Assembly: GCA_964546935.1 (NCBI GenBank)
Contig: CAZJLJ010000011.1
Coordinates: 1-64,000 of the forward strand
Length of the DNA stretch: 64,000 bases
Origin: JALYTY01 sp964546935
Lineage (GTDB): Bacteria > Vulcanimicrobiota > Vulcanimicrobiia > Vulcanimicrobiales > Vulcanimicrobiaceae
Direction: 5' to 3'
Under the pieces are notes generated by a model, which did not search any database, was not told the origin of the DNA, and saw only the letters and a program-made list of their open reading frames with translations. Below are positions 41,241 through 49,650 of this stretch, piece after piece (position 1 is the first letter of the stretch; each line of letters starts with the position of its first letter). The position numbers were made by a program, and so were the translations under genes.

Positions 41241-42458
41241 GTGCGCATCGCGCTCACCGCTAACGGGCCCGGCGAAGTCGCCGGCTGGGTAAGGCCGCTC
41301 GTGCGACGCTTGTACGAGCGCGCACCCGATACCGACATCTATTTGTTTCTCGTTCCCGACGATTATGCAACGGGATACGAGGCGGAACTGGCGCATAAAC
41401 TCTTCCCGAGCGCACACGTCTACGACCCGAAAACGTACGTGCGTTTTGCGCTGGGACGGAGCAGTGAAGGCGTGCCCGACCGCGTCGATCTCGTGCAGTA
41501 TATGGGCGGTGATTTGATGCACGCGATGCGGCTCTCGCGCCGGCTGCGTGCGCGCGCAGCGACATACAAATTTTCGAAGAAAAGCTATTCGAATCGTTGG
41601 GAGCGCGCGTTCGCTGTCGATACGAAGAGCGTCGAGCAGCTGCGCGCGTGGAACGTGCCGAGCGAGCGCATTTTACAAGTCGGCAACCTCGCCATCGACG
41701 GCGCGTTGCTTGAAGCGCAAGCGCCGAAGGAAGAAGGCATCCCCGAAGACGGCATCTTGATCATGCCCGGTTCGCGCGGCTACGAAGTCGAGAACATGGT
41801 ACCGTTCTTCTTCACTGCTGCACTGCGCATCGTGAACGAGCGACCGGGAACTCGCATCGCATTTGGGATCTCGCCTTTTACGCCGATCGAAGACGTGCGT
41901 AAGGCGATAGAGGGCGGCGGCCATCCACGGCTTTGGGCCCAGTCCGGAAAATTGGTGGAAGGGCGCGATGGTCCCGAGCTTGCTTCACTCGACGGCAACG
42001 TACGTTTCCCGGTGTTGCGCAATGCGCTTTCCGCTGCGACGCGTGCGCGTCTGGTCATAACGCTGCCGGGCACGAAGTGCATCGAACTCGCAGCGCTTGG
42101 GATTCCCATGATTACGATTACGCCGTTGAATGCGCCCGAAGTAATTACGATTAACGGTCCTCTGACATATCTGGATCGGATTCCCCTAATCGGTATACCG
42201 CTGAAGCGTGCTGCCGCTGTCGGCGTGTCGCGGCGATTCAAGTACCACACGCAGCCGAACATCGACGCAAATGAGATGCTGATCGAAGAGTTGCACGGGA
42301 CGCAGACGGCCGGCCACGTTGCACGTGTTGCGCTCGATAGGTACCTCGACGCAAATTGGCTCGCGCGGTCCAAAGAGCGGCTTTCCTCGTTGTACGAAGA
42401 TCACGTGGGGGCGGCAGATCGAATGGCCGAATCGCTTCTCGAGCTTGGCGGTTCTTAG
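41241..42458 (+). CDS. LpxB-like glycosyltransferase (GT-B fold)
   Basis: A 405-residue protein. The N-terminus RIALTANGPGEVAGWVRPLV resembles the SxGExSGD start of lipid-A-disaccharide synthase (LpxB), and the C-terminal half has ILIMPGSRGYEVENMVPFF (LLPGSR-like), VITLPGTKCIELAALGIPMI and TPLNAPEVI, matching LpxB's GTxxLExxLxxxPMVV region. It is a divergent LpxB relative; an exact disaccharide-synthase role is not proven. GTG 41241 follows the hldC stop by one base. lpxA, lpxC, lpxD and lpxK are absent here. Confidence 0.65.
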   Translation: MRIALTANGPGEVAGWVRPLVRRLYERAPDTDIYLFLVPDDYATGYEAELAHKLFPSAHVYDPKTYVRFALGRSSEGVPDRVDLVQYMGGDLMHAMRLSRRLRARAATYKFSKKSYSNRWERAFAVDTKSVEQLRAWNVPSERILQVGNLAIDGALLEAQAPKEEGIPEDGILIMPGSRGYEVENMVPFFFTAALRIVNERPGTRIAFGISPFTPIEDVRKAIEGGGHPRLWAQSGKLVEGRDGPELASLDGNVRFPVLRNALSAATRARLVITLPGTKCIELAALGIPMITITPLNAPEVITINGPLTYLDRIPLIGIPLKRAAAVGVSRRFKYHTQPNIDANEMLIEELHGTQTAGHVARVALDRYLDANWLARSKERLSSLYEDHVGAADRMAESLLELGGS

Positions 42459-42464
42459 CAGGTT

Positions 42465-43340
42465 ATGCGGATATCGATTGTTATTGCAACGAAAGATCGC
42501 GAACGGTATCTCGAGCGTGCGCTTGCATCGCTCGAGACGCAGATCGGCGCGCCGTCCTTCGAGGCAGTCGTCGTAGATAACGGCTCCACGGACGGAACAA
42601 AGGCCGTCGCCGAACGCCAATCGGCGCGTGGCCTTTTTCCGGTTACATATGTTTACGAGCCCGAACCCAATCGCGGCAAGGCGCGCAATCGCGGCATAGC
42701 CGTTGCCGGCGGGTATTTAGTTTTGTTCTGCGACGACGACGTGCAATTGCCGCCCGGATTTTTAGCGGCCCACGAAGCCGCGCATTCGACGAGTAATTTG
42801 GTGGTAAACGGACCGATTCTAAACGTCGGTTCCTACGATGAGCGGCCCAAACCGTCGGCGGGCAACTATTCGCGCGCGTTTCTTTGCACCTGCAACGTAT
42901 CCGTGCCGAAACACGCACTCGATGCCGTCGGAGGTTTTGACGAAGCCTTCAATTTATACGGTTGGGAAGATACGGAGTTGGGCGTTCGTCTGCGCGAAGC
43001 GGGAATGCGTTGGAAATTTGCCTGGGATGCATATCTTTGGCATATTAAAACGCCGGAAGAAAACACACTCGAAGTCGAAACGCAAAAAGCGCTCGAGAAG
43101 GCGCGAATGGCGCGCCGGTTCTTGCAGAAACAGCCGTCGCCGCGAGCTCGCATGGCAACCGGTGCGTACGGTGTCAACTTAGTGCGCGGACGCTATTTGC
43201 TGCCGGATTCGCTGTTGGCTATTTACGCGGGCATCGCCACGACGGAGAACGCTCCACCGGCTCTGAAGTCGCTTGCACGCGCGCAGTTTCTCGACGGTAT
43301 GTACACGCGCGAACTCATTCGGGTCCTCGACGAAAAATGA
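42465..43340 (+). CDS. Family 2 glycosyltransferase
   Basis: A 291-residue GT-A enzyme. Motifs are ISIVIATKDRERYLERAL at the N-terminus, VVVDNGSTDGT, NRGKARNRGIAVAGG, the metal-binding LFCDDDVQLPPGF and the acceptor-side NLYGWEDTELGVRLREAG. The C-terminal helices are Arg/Ala-rich and may sit at the membrane, although no clear membrane helix is seen. It starts 6 bases after the LpxB-like gene and overlaps the next gene by four bases. Sugar and acceptor are unknown; the neighbours point to LPS core or O-polysaccharide. Confidence 0.88.
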   Translation: MRISIVIATKDRERYLERALASLETQIGAPSFEAVVVDNGSTDGTKAVAERQSARGLFPVTYVYEPEPNRGKARNRGIAVAGGYLVLFCDDDVQLPPGFLAAHEAAHSTSNLVVNGPILNVGSYDERPKPSAGNYSRAFLCTCNVSVPKHALDAVGGFDEAFNLYGWEDTELGVRLREAGMRWKFAWDAYLWHIKTPEENTLEVETQKALEKARMARRFLQKQPSPRARMATGAYGVNLVRGRYLLPDSLLAIYAGIATTENAPPALKSLARAQFLDGMYTRELIRVLDEK

Positions 43341-44377
43341 AGCGAGGCGCGCGGGCGCTGCTCTACTGTGCGGGCGGCGGAATCGGTGATTCGCTCGTCG
43401 CGTCCGTCGTTGGACGGGCGCTTCATTCGCGTTACGAGCGCGTCGACGCTCTGACGCTGCCGGGCCATCGTTCCACGCTCGAACACGTACCGGACTTAGA
43501 CAATGTCTACGTCGACGACGGCGGCGACGAGAAAACGCTTGCGGCGCAGCTCCGCGAGCGTCAGTACGATACGTGCGTCGTTACGTGGGCGACGCCGCGC
43601 ACCGCGCACGTGCCGCAGCTCGCCGGGATACCCGTCCGCGTCGGGCAAGCGCGCCGCCTTTATTCGTTCCGCTTTACCAAACGCGTTGCCATCCGTAGCG
43701 AACGCGGCGATGTAACGTCGCACTGGAGCGACATTCTACTCGATCTTGCGCGCGCTTTGGATTGCGACACTGCGGACCGTTTTCCCAAGTTCGTACCAAC
43801 CGTTCACGATAAGCTGCAGGCAGAGGGTTTGCTTTCTGAACTGGGCGCAGCGCCGGGTGAATATTTCATCTTGCACCCCACCAACGCCATCGCGCCGAAA
43901 CGCGGAATTTGGCCGGTGAGCGGCTGGGCCTCCGTTGCAAGCGCGTTGCGCGAACGGTTCGGGAGCACCATTCTAATCAGCGGATCGAACGCAGATACTG
44001 CGATCAATGAAGCGATCGTGCGCGACGCCCACGGCGATCGGGTCGTAAACATCGCCGGCAAGCTTGACATAGGCGGTTTCGGAGCACTCGCACAAAGCGC
44101 GCGTGCCTTCGTCGGCATTACGACCGGCTCGATGCACGTATCCGCGGCAGCCGGTGCAGCGACGGTCGGCATCTTTCCGTTCCAGACCGATTTTCCGGAA
44201 CGCTGGGCTCCGTTAGGAGAGTGCACCGCGGTCGTACGCGCTTCGTATCCGTGCCATCCGGGCGATACCAAAGAGACCTGTCCCGATTACGCGTGCATCG
44301 CCAACCTAGACGTGCCGCGAATTCTTGCCGCAACGGAATCATTGGTAGCTGCTACGCCTAGCGGCGCGGGTCTGTAG
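43337..44377 (+). CDS. Family 9 (heptosyltransferase-type) glycosyltransferase
   Basis: The 346-residue GT-B protein belongs to the ADP-heptose:LPS heptosyltransferase group. It shows ALLYCAGGGIGDSLVASVVG (GxGDxL start), YFILHPTNAIAPKRGIWPVSGW, ILISGSNADTAINEAI, VVNIAGKLDIGGFGALAQSA, and the nucleotide-sugar site FVGITTGSMHVSAAAGAATVGIF, given in parts: GITTGSMHVSAAAG, then ATVGIF. With gmhA, hldA and hldC upstream, ADP-heptose is the likely donor. The start overlaps the GT2 stop. Confidence 0.9.
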   Translation: MKRGARALLYCAGGGIGDSLVASVVGRALHSRYERVDALTLPGHRSTLEHVPDLDNVYVDDGGDEKTLAAQLRERQYDTCVVTWATPRTAHVPQLAGIPVRVGQARRLYSFRFTKRVAIRSERGDVTSHWSDILLDLARALDCDTADRFPKFVPTVHDKLQAEGLLSELGAAPGEYFILHPTNAIAPKRGIWPVSGWASVASALRERFGSTILISGSNADTAINEAIVRDAHGDRVVNIAGKLDIGGFGALAQSARAFVGITTGSMHVSAAAGAATVGIFPFQTDFPERWAPLGECTAVVRASYPCHPGDTKETCPDYACIANLDVPRILAATESLVAATPSGAGL

Positions 44378-44386
44378 GAGAGCCGT

Positions 44387-45292
44387 TTGCGCGCTTCGAT
44401 TCAACTCTGCACGTACAATCGCGCTCATTTACTTGAACGCGTGTTGGACGCGTGTTTCGAACAGACTGTTGCCCCTTCCGAGTACGAAGTCGTGCTAGTC
44501 AACGACGGGTCCACCGATAACACGCTCGAAGTGATCGAACGAGCGCAGCGGCGCGCCACGTGCCGTTTCATTGTCATCAATCAACCGAATTCGGGTCTTG
44601 CAAAAGGACGCAATGCCGGGATCGCTCAAGCGACGGGCGACCGCATCGTTTTCATCGATGATGACGTGTTGCCGATCCCAACGTTTGTTGAAGAGCATCT
44701 TCGCTCGCACGCCGAGAAACCGAAAGCGATCGTGCGCGGCGGTGCAATAAACGTTGAGAGCTTCGAAGATCTCCCGCCGCCGCTTTGGAACATCCGCCAT
44801 TATAGCGGTAATTATTTTTGGACGACAAACGTGTCCGTGCCGCTCGCGACCATTCGCGCGATCGGCGGTTTCAACGAATCGTTCTCGGAGTACGGCTGGG
44901 AAGATATCGACGTGGGATTGCGCCTGCGTTTCGGGGGCGTAAAAGCGCTCTTCAATCCGAAAGCGCTCGTTTACCATTGGAAACCGCGCCCGCGCAGCGG
45001 CAACGTCGAAAAGATGATCCGGCAAGCCCGAGCGCAAGCGCGAACCGCCGTTCAACTTGCGGAAATCCATCCGCACTGGCGCACCTATCTCGCGACCGGG
45101 ATCAATCCCGTGCAGCGTGGTCTGCACGATTGGATGCGCGGCATCAAGGCCGCGAAAAAGTATCGGAAGACATTAGGCGATCTTAGCGTCGACCGTCCGC
45201 TTTCCAAGAAAGAGCTGCGCGCCGCGCAAGCACTCGCACGGGATGCGTACTTCGAGGAACTCGAAAAAGCGCTTCGCGATCGCAACTCATGA
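44387..45292 (+). CDS. Family 2 glycosyltransferase
   Basis: A 301-residue GT-A enzyme related to 42465-43340. It has SIQLCTYNRAHLLERVLDACF, VLVNDGSTDNTLEVIERA, NSGLAKGRNAGIAQATGD, IVFIDDDVLPIPTF, FWTTNVSVPLATIRAIGGF and SEYGWEDIDVGLRLRFGG. The TTG start at 44387 follows TAGGAG with good spacing. It is one of three GT2 genes alternating with GT9 genes. Specificity is not readable from sequence. Confidence 0.88.
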   Translation: MRASIQLCTYNRAHLLERVLDACFEQTVAPSEYEVVLVNDGSTDNTLEVIERAQRRATCRFIVINQPNSGLAKGRNAGIAQATGDRIVFIDDDVLPIPTFVEEHLRSHAEKPKAIVRGGAINVESFEDLPPPLWNIRHYSGNYFWTTNVSVPLATIRAIGGFNESFSEYGWEDIDVGLRLRFGGVKALFNPKALVYHWKPRPRSGNVEKMIRQARAQARTAVQLAEIHPHWRTYLATGINPVQRGLHDWMRGIKAAKKYRKTLGDLSVDRPLSKKELRAAQALARDAYFEELEKALRDRNS

Positions 45293-46266
45293 AAATACTG
45301 CTGTCGCGCACCGACAGAATCGGCGATTTGATTCTTTCGACTCCCGCGATTGCCACGGTGCGTGCTTCATTTCCAAATGCGCACATCACGATGGTTACGA
45401 GTCCGTATAACCACGTGGTCATGGAGCGTTCCACCGACATCGACCAACTCGTCGATCTTCCGCGCGAAGTAAAACCGGACGCCTTCGGCAAGAACTTTCG
45501 CGGCTACGATCTGGCGATCGCGCTTGCGCCGCGTTCGCAAGATCTGCAGCTCGTTGGTGCTACCAAGGCGAGGGTGCGCGTCGGGTATACGTACGTGCGC
45601 CGATGGCTCGCGCGCCTCACAACGCCGCTTTACGTCAATCGTGCCATGGTGTCGCCTGCCGATCCGGACCTGTGCGACCGCGAGCCGCTCCGAATCGTGC
45701 CGCACGAGGTGGACCAGTTGCTGCAGTTGGTTTCGCTCGGTGGTGCGACGACCCGCGTCGAGCAGCTTCGCGTGAACGTGACCAATGCAGATAGGGCTGC
45801 GTTGAACGGCCTTCCCCGCTCGCCGCTTGTGGTGCATCTCGGAATGCGCTGGTTCACGACTGGCAGCACGCTTGCCAGTACGCTCGAACTCATGGCGCAA
45901 CTAAAATGTCTTGGCCTACCTATCGTGCTGAGCGCGGCAAAAGAATGCGAAGCCTATGTGCCGGCCTTCCAACAAGCCGGTCTCACGGTAGCGAACGGCC
46001 TGCCGTTCTACCAGTGGGCGGCGCTTTTCGAGCGGGCGCGTTGCGTGCTAACGGTCGACACCGGTGCGACTCATGTCGCAAGCGCAATGCGCAGGCCCAC
46101 AGTGGTCGCCTTCGAACATCGGTACTTCCGGTTGAACTCGCAAGAATGGGCACCCTATCACGTGCCAAGCGTGCTGGTTCGCAAACCGGCCACGGCGGAT
46201 GAATCGTCGCTCGCGGAGTTCCGCGAACAAATTCTCCGCGGTGTGACCGATCTAATCGATGCCTGA
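45289..46266 (+). CDS. Family 9 (heptosyltransferase-type) glycosyltransferase
   Basis: A 325-residue GT9 protein. LLSRTDRIGDLILSTPAI is the N-terminal signature (R-x-D-x-I-G-D-x-x-x-x-x-P). The C-terminal half has PLVVHLGMRWFTTGS, LPIVLSAAKECEAYV and the donor site CVLTVDTGATHVASAMRRPTV. It keeps the DTG-x-x-H-x-A motif of true heptosyltransferases better than the copy at 43337. ATG overlaps the previous stop; its own stop overlaps the next GT2. Confidence 0.9.
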   Translation: MKILLSRTDRIGDLILSTPAIATVRASFPNAHITMVTSPYNHVVMERSTDIDQLVDLPREVKPDAFGKNFRGYDLAIALAPRSQDLQLVGATKARVRVGYTYVRRWLARLTTPLYVNRAMVSPADPDLCDREPLRIVPHEVDQLLQLVSLGGATTRVEQLRVNVTNADRAALNGLPRSPLVVHLGMRWFTTGSTLASTLELMAQLKCLGLPIVLSAAKECEAYVPAFQQAGLTVANGLPFYQWAALFERARCVLTVDTGATHVASAMRRPTVVAFEHRYFRLNSQEWAPYHVPSVLVRKPATADESSLAEFREQILRGVTDLIDA

Positions 46267-47155
46267 AATTTCAGTTGTCATTCCGACCTACAACCGGTTG
46301 GATACGCTCGCTCATGTCATCCCGACGCTGCTGGCTCAAGATTTGCCGGCGGAGCGTTATGAGTTGCTCGTCTGCGATTCGAACTCCACGGACGGGACGC
46401 GTGAGTATCTTGCCGGCATTTCGGAGCAGCATCCGAACGTGCGCCATTTGCCGGGTGCGTACACCGGGCGCGCGATGGCGCGTAATGCGGGCATTTCGGC
46501 CGCGCAGGGCGAGGTCGTGCTCTTCAACGACTCCGATATTCTTGCGTCGCCCGATCTGCTTTCGCAGCATCTGCGCCATCACCGCGAAGAGCGCAACCTC
46601 GCCGTCGTGGGTCTGGAAGTTCAAGTCAAAGACCTCGACGATTACGCCTTCAAACGCGACCATCCCGAGGAACGCGGATTCCTCCACAAGCCTACGCGCA
46701 AACAGTTGCCCTGGCTTTACTTTTTGACCGGGAACGCCTCGGTGCGCCGAGATGATTTGTTGCGCGTCGGCTCCTTCGATGAAAGCTTTACAGGCTACGG
46801 TCATGAGGACTTGGAGCTCGGATACCGTTTGGAAAAAGCCGGGATTAGGATTCTCTATGAACCGAACGCGGTGAACTACCACTGCCAAGACGTTCCGCAC
46901 GACGATCAAAAAGAGAAGATGAAACTCGCAGGGCGCTCGACCGTGCGGTTTTATCGTAAGCATCCCGATTTCGGGGTGAAGCTGAACCTCGGTATGACGC
47001 CGGTTTCGCTCGGATTGCATGCGTTGCTCACGCGCGTGCCGGCGGTCTTGGGCTACTTCGACGCACGCGCCAAAGACTCGAAATTTGCACGTAACCTCGT
47101 GCAACAGTATTATTACGTTTCCGGAATTAAACAAGCATTGGACGGCAAGGAATGA
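46259..47155 (+). CDS. Family 2 glycosyltransferase
   Basis: The 298-residue GT-A enzyme shows ISVVIPTYNRLDTLAHVI, LLVCDSNSTDGTREYLAG, GRAMARNAGISAAQGEVVLF, the metal-binding FNDSDIL, FLTGNASVRRDDLLRVGSF and YGHEDLELGYRLEKAGI. The C-terminal segment has DDQKEKMKLAGRSTVRFYRKH, common in surface-polysaccharide GT2 proteins. It overlaps the GT9 gene by eight bases and aspS by four, so it is the last of the five-gene glycosyltransferase array. Confidence 0.88.
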   Translation: MPEISVVIPTYNRLDTLAHVIPTLLAQDLPAERYELLVCDSNSTDGTREYLAGISEQHPNVRHLPGAYTGRAMARNAGISAAQGEVVLFNDSDILASPDLLSQHLRHHREERNLAVVGLEVQVKDLDDYAFKRDHPEERGFLHKPTRKQLPWLYFLTGNASVRRDDLLRVGSFDESFTGYGHEDLELGYRLEKAGIRILYEPNAVNYHCQDVPHDDQKEKMKLAGRSTVRFYRKHPDFGVKLNLGMTPVSLGLHALLTRVPAVLGYFDARAKDSKFARNLVQQYYYVSGIKQALDGKE

Positions 47156-48933
47156 CAAGCAGCGTTACAAGACGAGTTTCATGCGGCAGCCTTCGCGCAA
47201 GCGACGCGGGCGAAACGGTCGAGCTGAACGGCTGGGTGAACCGCCGGCGCGACCACGGCGGCCTGATCTTCGTCGACATTCGCGATCGCGACGGCATTAC
47301 GCAGATTGTTTTCGATCCGCAGCATCCAAGCTTTAAAGACGCCGAGCACTTGCGCAACGAGGATGTCATCCGCGTGTGCGGCACGGTGCGTCATCGTCCC
47401 GCCGGTACCGAGAATCCAAAAATTGCGACCGGCGAAATCGAGGTCGGCGTCGATTTTCTGGAGATCATCAATCGTTCGCAAGTGCCGCCGTTTCAAGTGA
47501 ATAGCGACGACCCGGTCGACGAGAACCTGCGCCTCGAATACCGTTATCTCGATTTGCGCCGTCCGCGGATGCAACGCAACATTCGTATGCGTCACAGGGC
47601 CATTAAGGCGATTCGCGACTTTTTCGACGATCGCGAGTTCATCGAAATCGAAACGCCGATGCTCATCAAGAGCACGCCGGAAGGCGCCCGTGACTATCTG
47701 GTTCCCTCGCGGCTCCATCCCGGTCACTTTTATGCATTGCCGCAGTCACCGCAATTGCTAAAGCAGATTTCGATGATTGCCGGCTTCGGAAAGTACATGC
47801 AAATCGCGCGCTGCATGCGCGACGAAGATTTGCGCGCCGACCGTCAACCGGAGTTCACGCAAGTCGACGTCGAGCTTTCGTTCTGCACGCAAGAAGATGT
47901 GCTCGAAGTGATGGAATCGGCCATGCGCCACGTCTGGAAGAACGTTCTAAACGTCGATCTGCCGCCGTTTCCGCGTTTGAAGCACGAAGAAGCGCTGGCT
48001 AAGTATGGCGTCGACAAGCCGGACCTACGCTTCGGGTTGGAGCTGCAAAAAGTCAACGGCGTCTTTGCCGGCACGGACTTTGTCGTTTTTAAATCGGTCA
48101 TCGATTCGAACGGCGCAATCGTTGGGCTCCGGTATCCGGGCGGCGCAACACTTTCGCGTCGCGATTTCGACGCGTTGACGGAAGATGCGAAGCAGCTCGG
48201 TGGCAAAGGCATGGTATGGATTGCGCTGGGTGCCGACGGCATAAAATCGTCCGCACAGAAATTCATCAGCGAAGAACACGTCGCGAAGTTGCGTCAAGCA
48301 CTCGGTGCCCAAACCGGCGACGCCATTTTGCTCTTCGCCGATTCAACCGACGTTGCGTTACCGGTTGCCGGCAAGATGCGCAATTTGGTGGGCGATCGCT
48401 GCGGGTTGCGAGATCCGGGCGTCTACGCGTTCTGTTGGGTGCTCGATTTCCCGTATTTGGAAATCGACGAAGAAACGGGCAAGCCGGTGCCGGCGCACCA
48501 CCCGTTTACGTCGCCGCTCGAAGACCAGTGGGATCTCATCGATAAAGACCCGCTGAAGATGCGTGCGCAGCACTACGATATGGTGTTGAACGGGTACGAA
48601 TTGGGCTCGGGCTCGATTCGTATTCACAAACCCGAATTGCAGCGCCGGATTTTCGAAATGCTCGGCATGACGCCGGAACAGATCGAGGAACGCTTCGGGT
48701 TCTTCGTTCGGGCGCTCGAGTACGGGGCGCCGCCGCACGGCGGCATGGCCTTGGGCATCGACCGCATCGTGATGCTCATGGCGGGCGAGGATAACATTCG
48801 CGAGGTGATCGCTTACCCGAAGAACCAGGTCGGCCGCGACCTCATGATGGACGCCCCGACCCCAGTGCCCGAGCAGCTCTTGCGCGATCTTTACCTTCGG
48901 CTGGCATTGCCTCCGCAGCCGAACAGCCGATAA
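47152..48933 (+). CDS. aspS: Aspartyl-tRNA synthetase
   Basis: The 593-residue bacterial-type enzyme has an N-terminal OB fold (VELNGWVNRRRDHGGLIFVDIRD in part: GWVNRRRDHGGL), motif 1 RYLDLRRPRMQRNI, the flipping/aspartate region GARDYLVPSR and ALPQSPQLLKQ, motif 2 MRDEDLRADRQPEFTQVD, the GAD insertion in the middle and motif 3 GMALGIDRIVMLM. Whether it also charges tRNA-Asn cannot be told here, since gatCAB is not in the window. Its ATG overlaps the last glycosyltransferase, tying it into the same transcript. Confidence 0.96.
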   Translation: MTSSVTRRVSCGSLRASDAGETVELNGWVNRRRDHGGLIFVDIRDRDGITQIVFDPQHPSFKDAEHLRNEDVIRVCGTVRHRPAGTENPKIATGEIEVGVDFLEIINRSQVPPFQVNSDDPVDENLRLEYRYLDLRRPRMQRNIRMRHRAIKAIRDFFDDREFIEIETPMLIKSTPEGARDYLVPSRLHPGHFYALPQSPQLLKQISMIAGFGKYMQIARCMRDEDLRADRQPEFTQVDVELSFCTQEDVLEVMESAMRHVWKNVLNVDLPPFPRLKHEEALAKYGVDKPDLRFGLELQKVNGVFAGTDFVVFKSVIDSNGAIVGLRYPGGATLSRRDFDALTEDAKQLGGKGMVWIALGADGIKSSAQKFISEEHVAKLRQALGAQTGDAILLFADSTDVALPVAGKMRNLVGDRCGLRDPGVYAFCWVLDFPYLEIDEETGKPVPAHHPFTSPLEDQWDLIDKDPLKMRAQHYDMVLNGYELGSGSIRIHKPELQRRIFEMLGMTPEQIEERFGFFVRALEYGAPPHGGMALGIDRIVMLMAGEDNIREVIAYPKNQVGRDLMMDAPTPVPEQLLRDLYLRLALPPQPNSR

Positions 48934-48940
48934 CTGGGGC

Positions 48941-49312
48941 GTGGGAGTTCGACTCGTATTTGCTTGCGCCCTGACAGCCGCGGTCTCGTGGCTGGCGTTT
49001 GCGCCGGCGCGCGCGCTTGCGGTCACGCCGGGGCCGTCCTGCGGCCAAGAGGTCGCCAAGGGCGATAACGGCGTCGCAATCCGCGTACTGTTCGCTAGAA
49101 ATGGTGCGGTTCAGCGCTACGATGCCGTTAACTCCGAAGCGAATCCGGAATCGATGAACGATCTGCGGCTTGCTCTGGAGCGGGTTTACGGACCCGCCGG
49201 CGTGAATGCGCCCCCAGTGCAAATCGTTTCGTTCAAGAAGGCAAAAACGGGCAACCTGATGGTGCCCGACAAAGCCGTCGATTCATGCGGACGCACCTCT
49301 TCCTTTCTCTAG
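48941..49312 (+). CDS. Small exported protein with two cysteines (paralogue 1)
   Basis: A 123-residue protein with a signal peptide (LVFACALTAAVSWLAFAPARALA, given as two parts: LVFACALTAAVSW and LAFAPARALA). The mature domain is about 95 residues, with Cys in GPSCGQE and in DSCGRTSS near the C-terminus, and a helix SMNDLRLALERVYG. The next gene has the same order (Cys, beta, helix, D-x-C-G-R). The start is GTG 48941, seven bases after aspS. Family unknown; probably periplasmic with one disulfide. Confidence 0.6.
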   Translation: MGVRLVFACALTAAVSWLAFAPARALAVTPGPSCGQEVAKGDNGVAIRVLFARNGAVQRYDAVNSEANPESMNDLRLALERVYGPAGVNAPPVQIVSFKKAKTGNLMVPDKAVDSCGRTSSFL

Positions 49313-49650
49313 CGCTGCTTTCGCTCGCCGGTTGCGGCGCACAACATCAATCGGGCGATGCGCAAGCCTCGGCGTCGCCTCTGCCTCTTCGCGCGTGTGA
49401 AACGCGTGAGCTAACGCTTGACGGGGTGGACATGATGCTGCAGGCCAACATCGACGGAACGCCGGCGGCTATTACGATCGTGCGCGCACCCGATCGCGAC
49501 TCGCAAGACAAAGCCGTTGAAGAGGCCCGCAAAATCTTCGGCGTTCCGCGCGCCGATACGCGCACGACGCAACACACGAGTAAGTGGGGAATTCCTGAAA
49601 CGACCGACCCGTGCGGACGGCCCGTTACAACGCCATCGGCAACGCCTTAA
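49285..49650 (+). CDS. Small lipoprotein with two cysteines (paralogue 2)
   Basis: This 121-residue lipoprotein precursor has the lipobox LAGC (Cys17) after a hydrophobic stretch. The mature part carries LRACETREL, a beta-rich centre (MLQANIDGTPAAITIVRA), the helix DKAVEEARKIFGVP and DPCGRPVTT, mirroring the previous gene. It overlaps that gene by 28 bases. No recognised family; function unknown. The end abuts the convergent metB gene. Confidence 0.6.
   Translation: MRTHLFLSLALLSLAGCGAQHQSGDAQASASPLPLRACETRELTLDGVDMMLQANIDGTPAAITIVRAPDRDSQDKAVEEARKIFGVPRADTRTTQHTSKWGIPETTDPCGRPVTTPSATP

Noticed and set aside
49155..49165. Possibility that the two small exported genes after aspS are one frameshifted gene
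   Set aside because: Each has its own signal sequence and its own DxCGR end, so they are separate.
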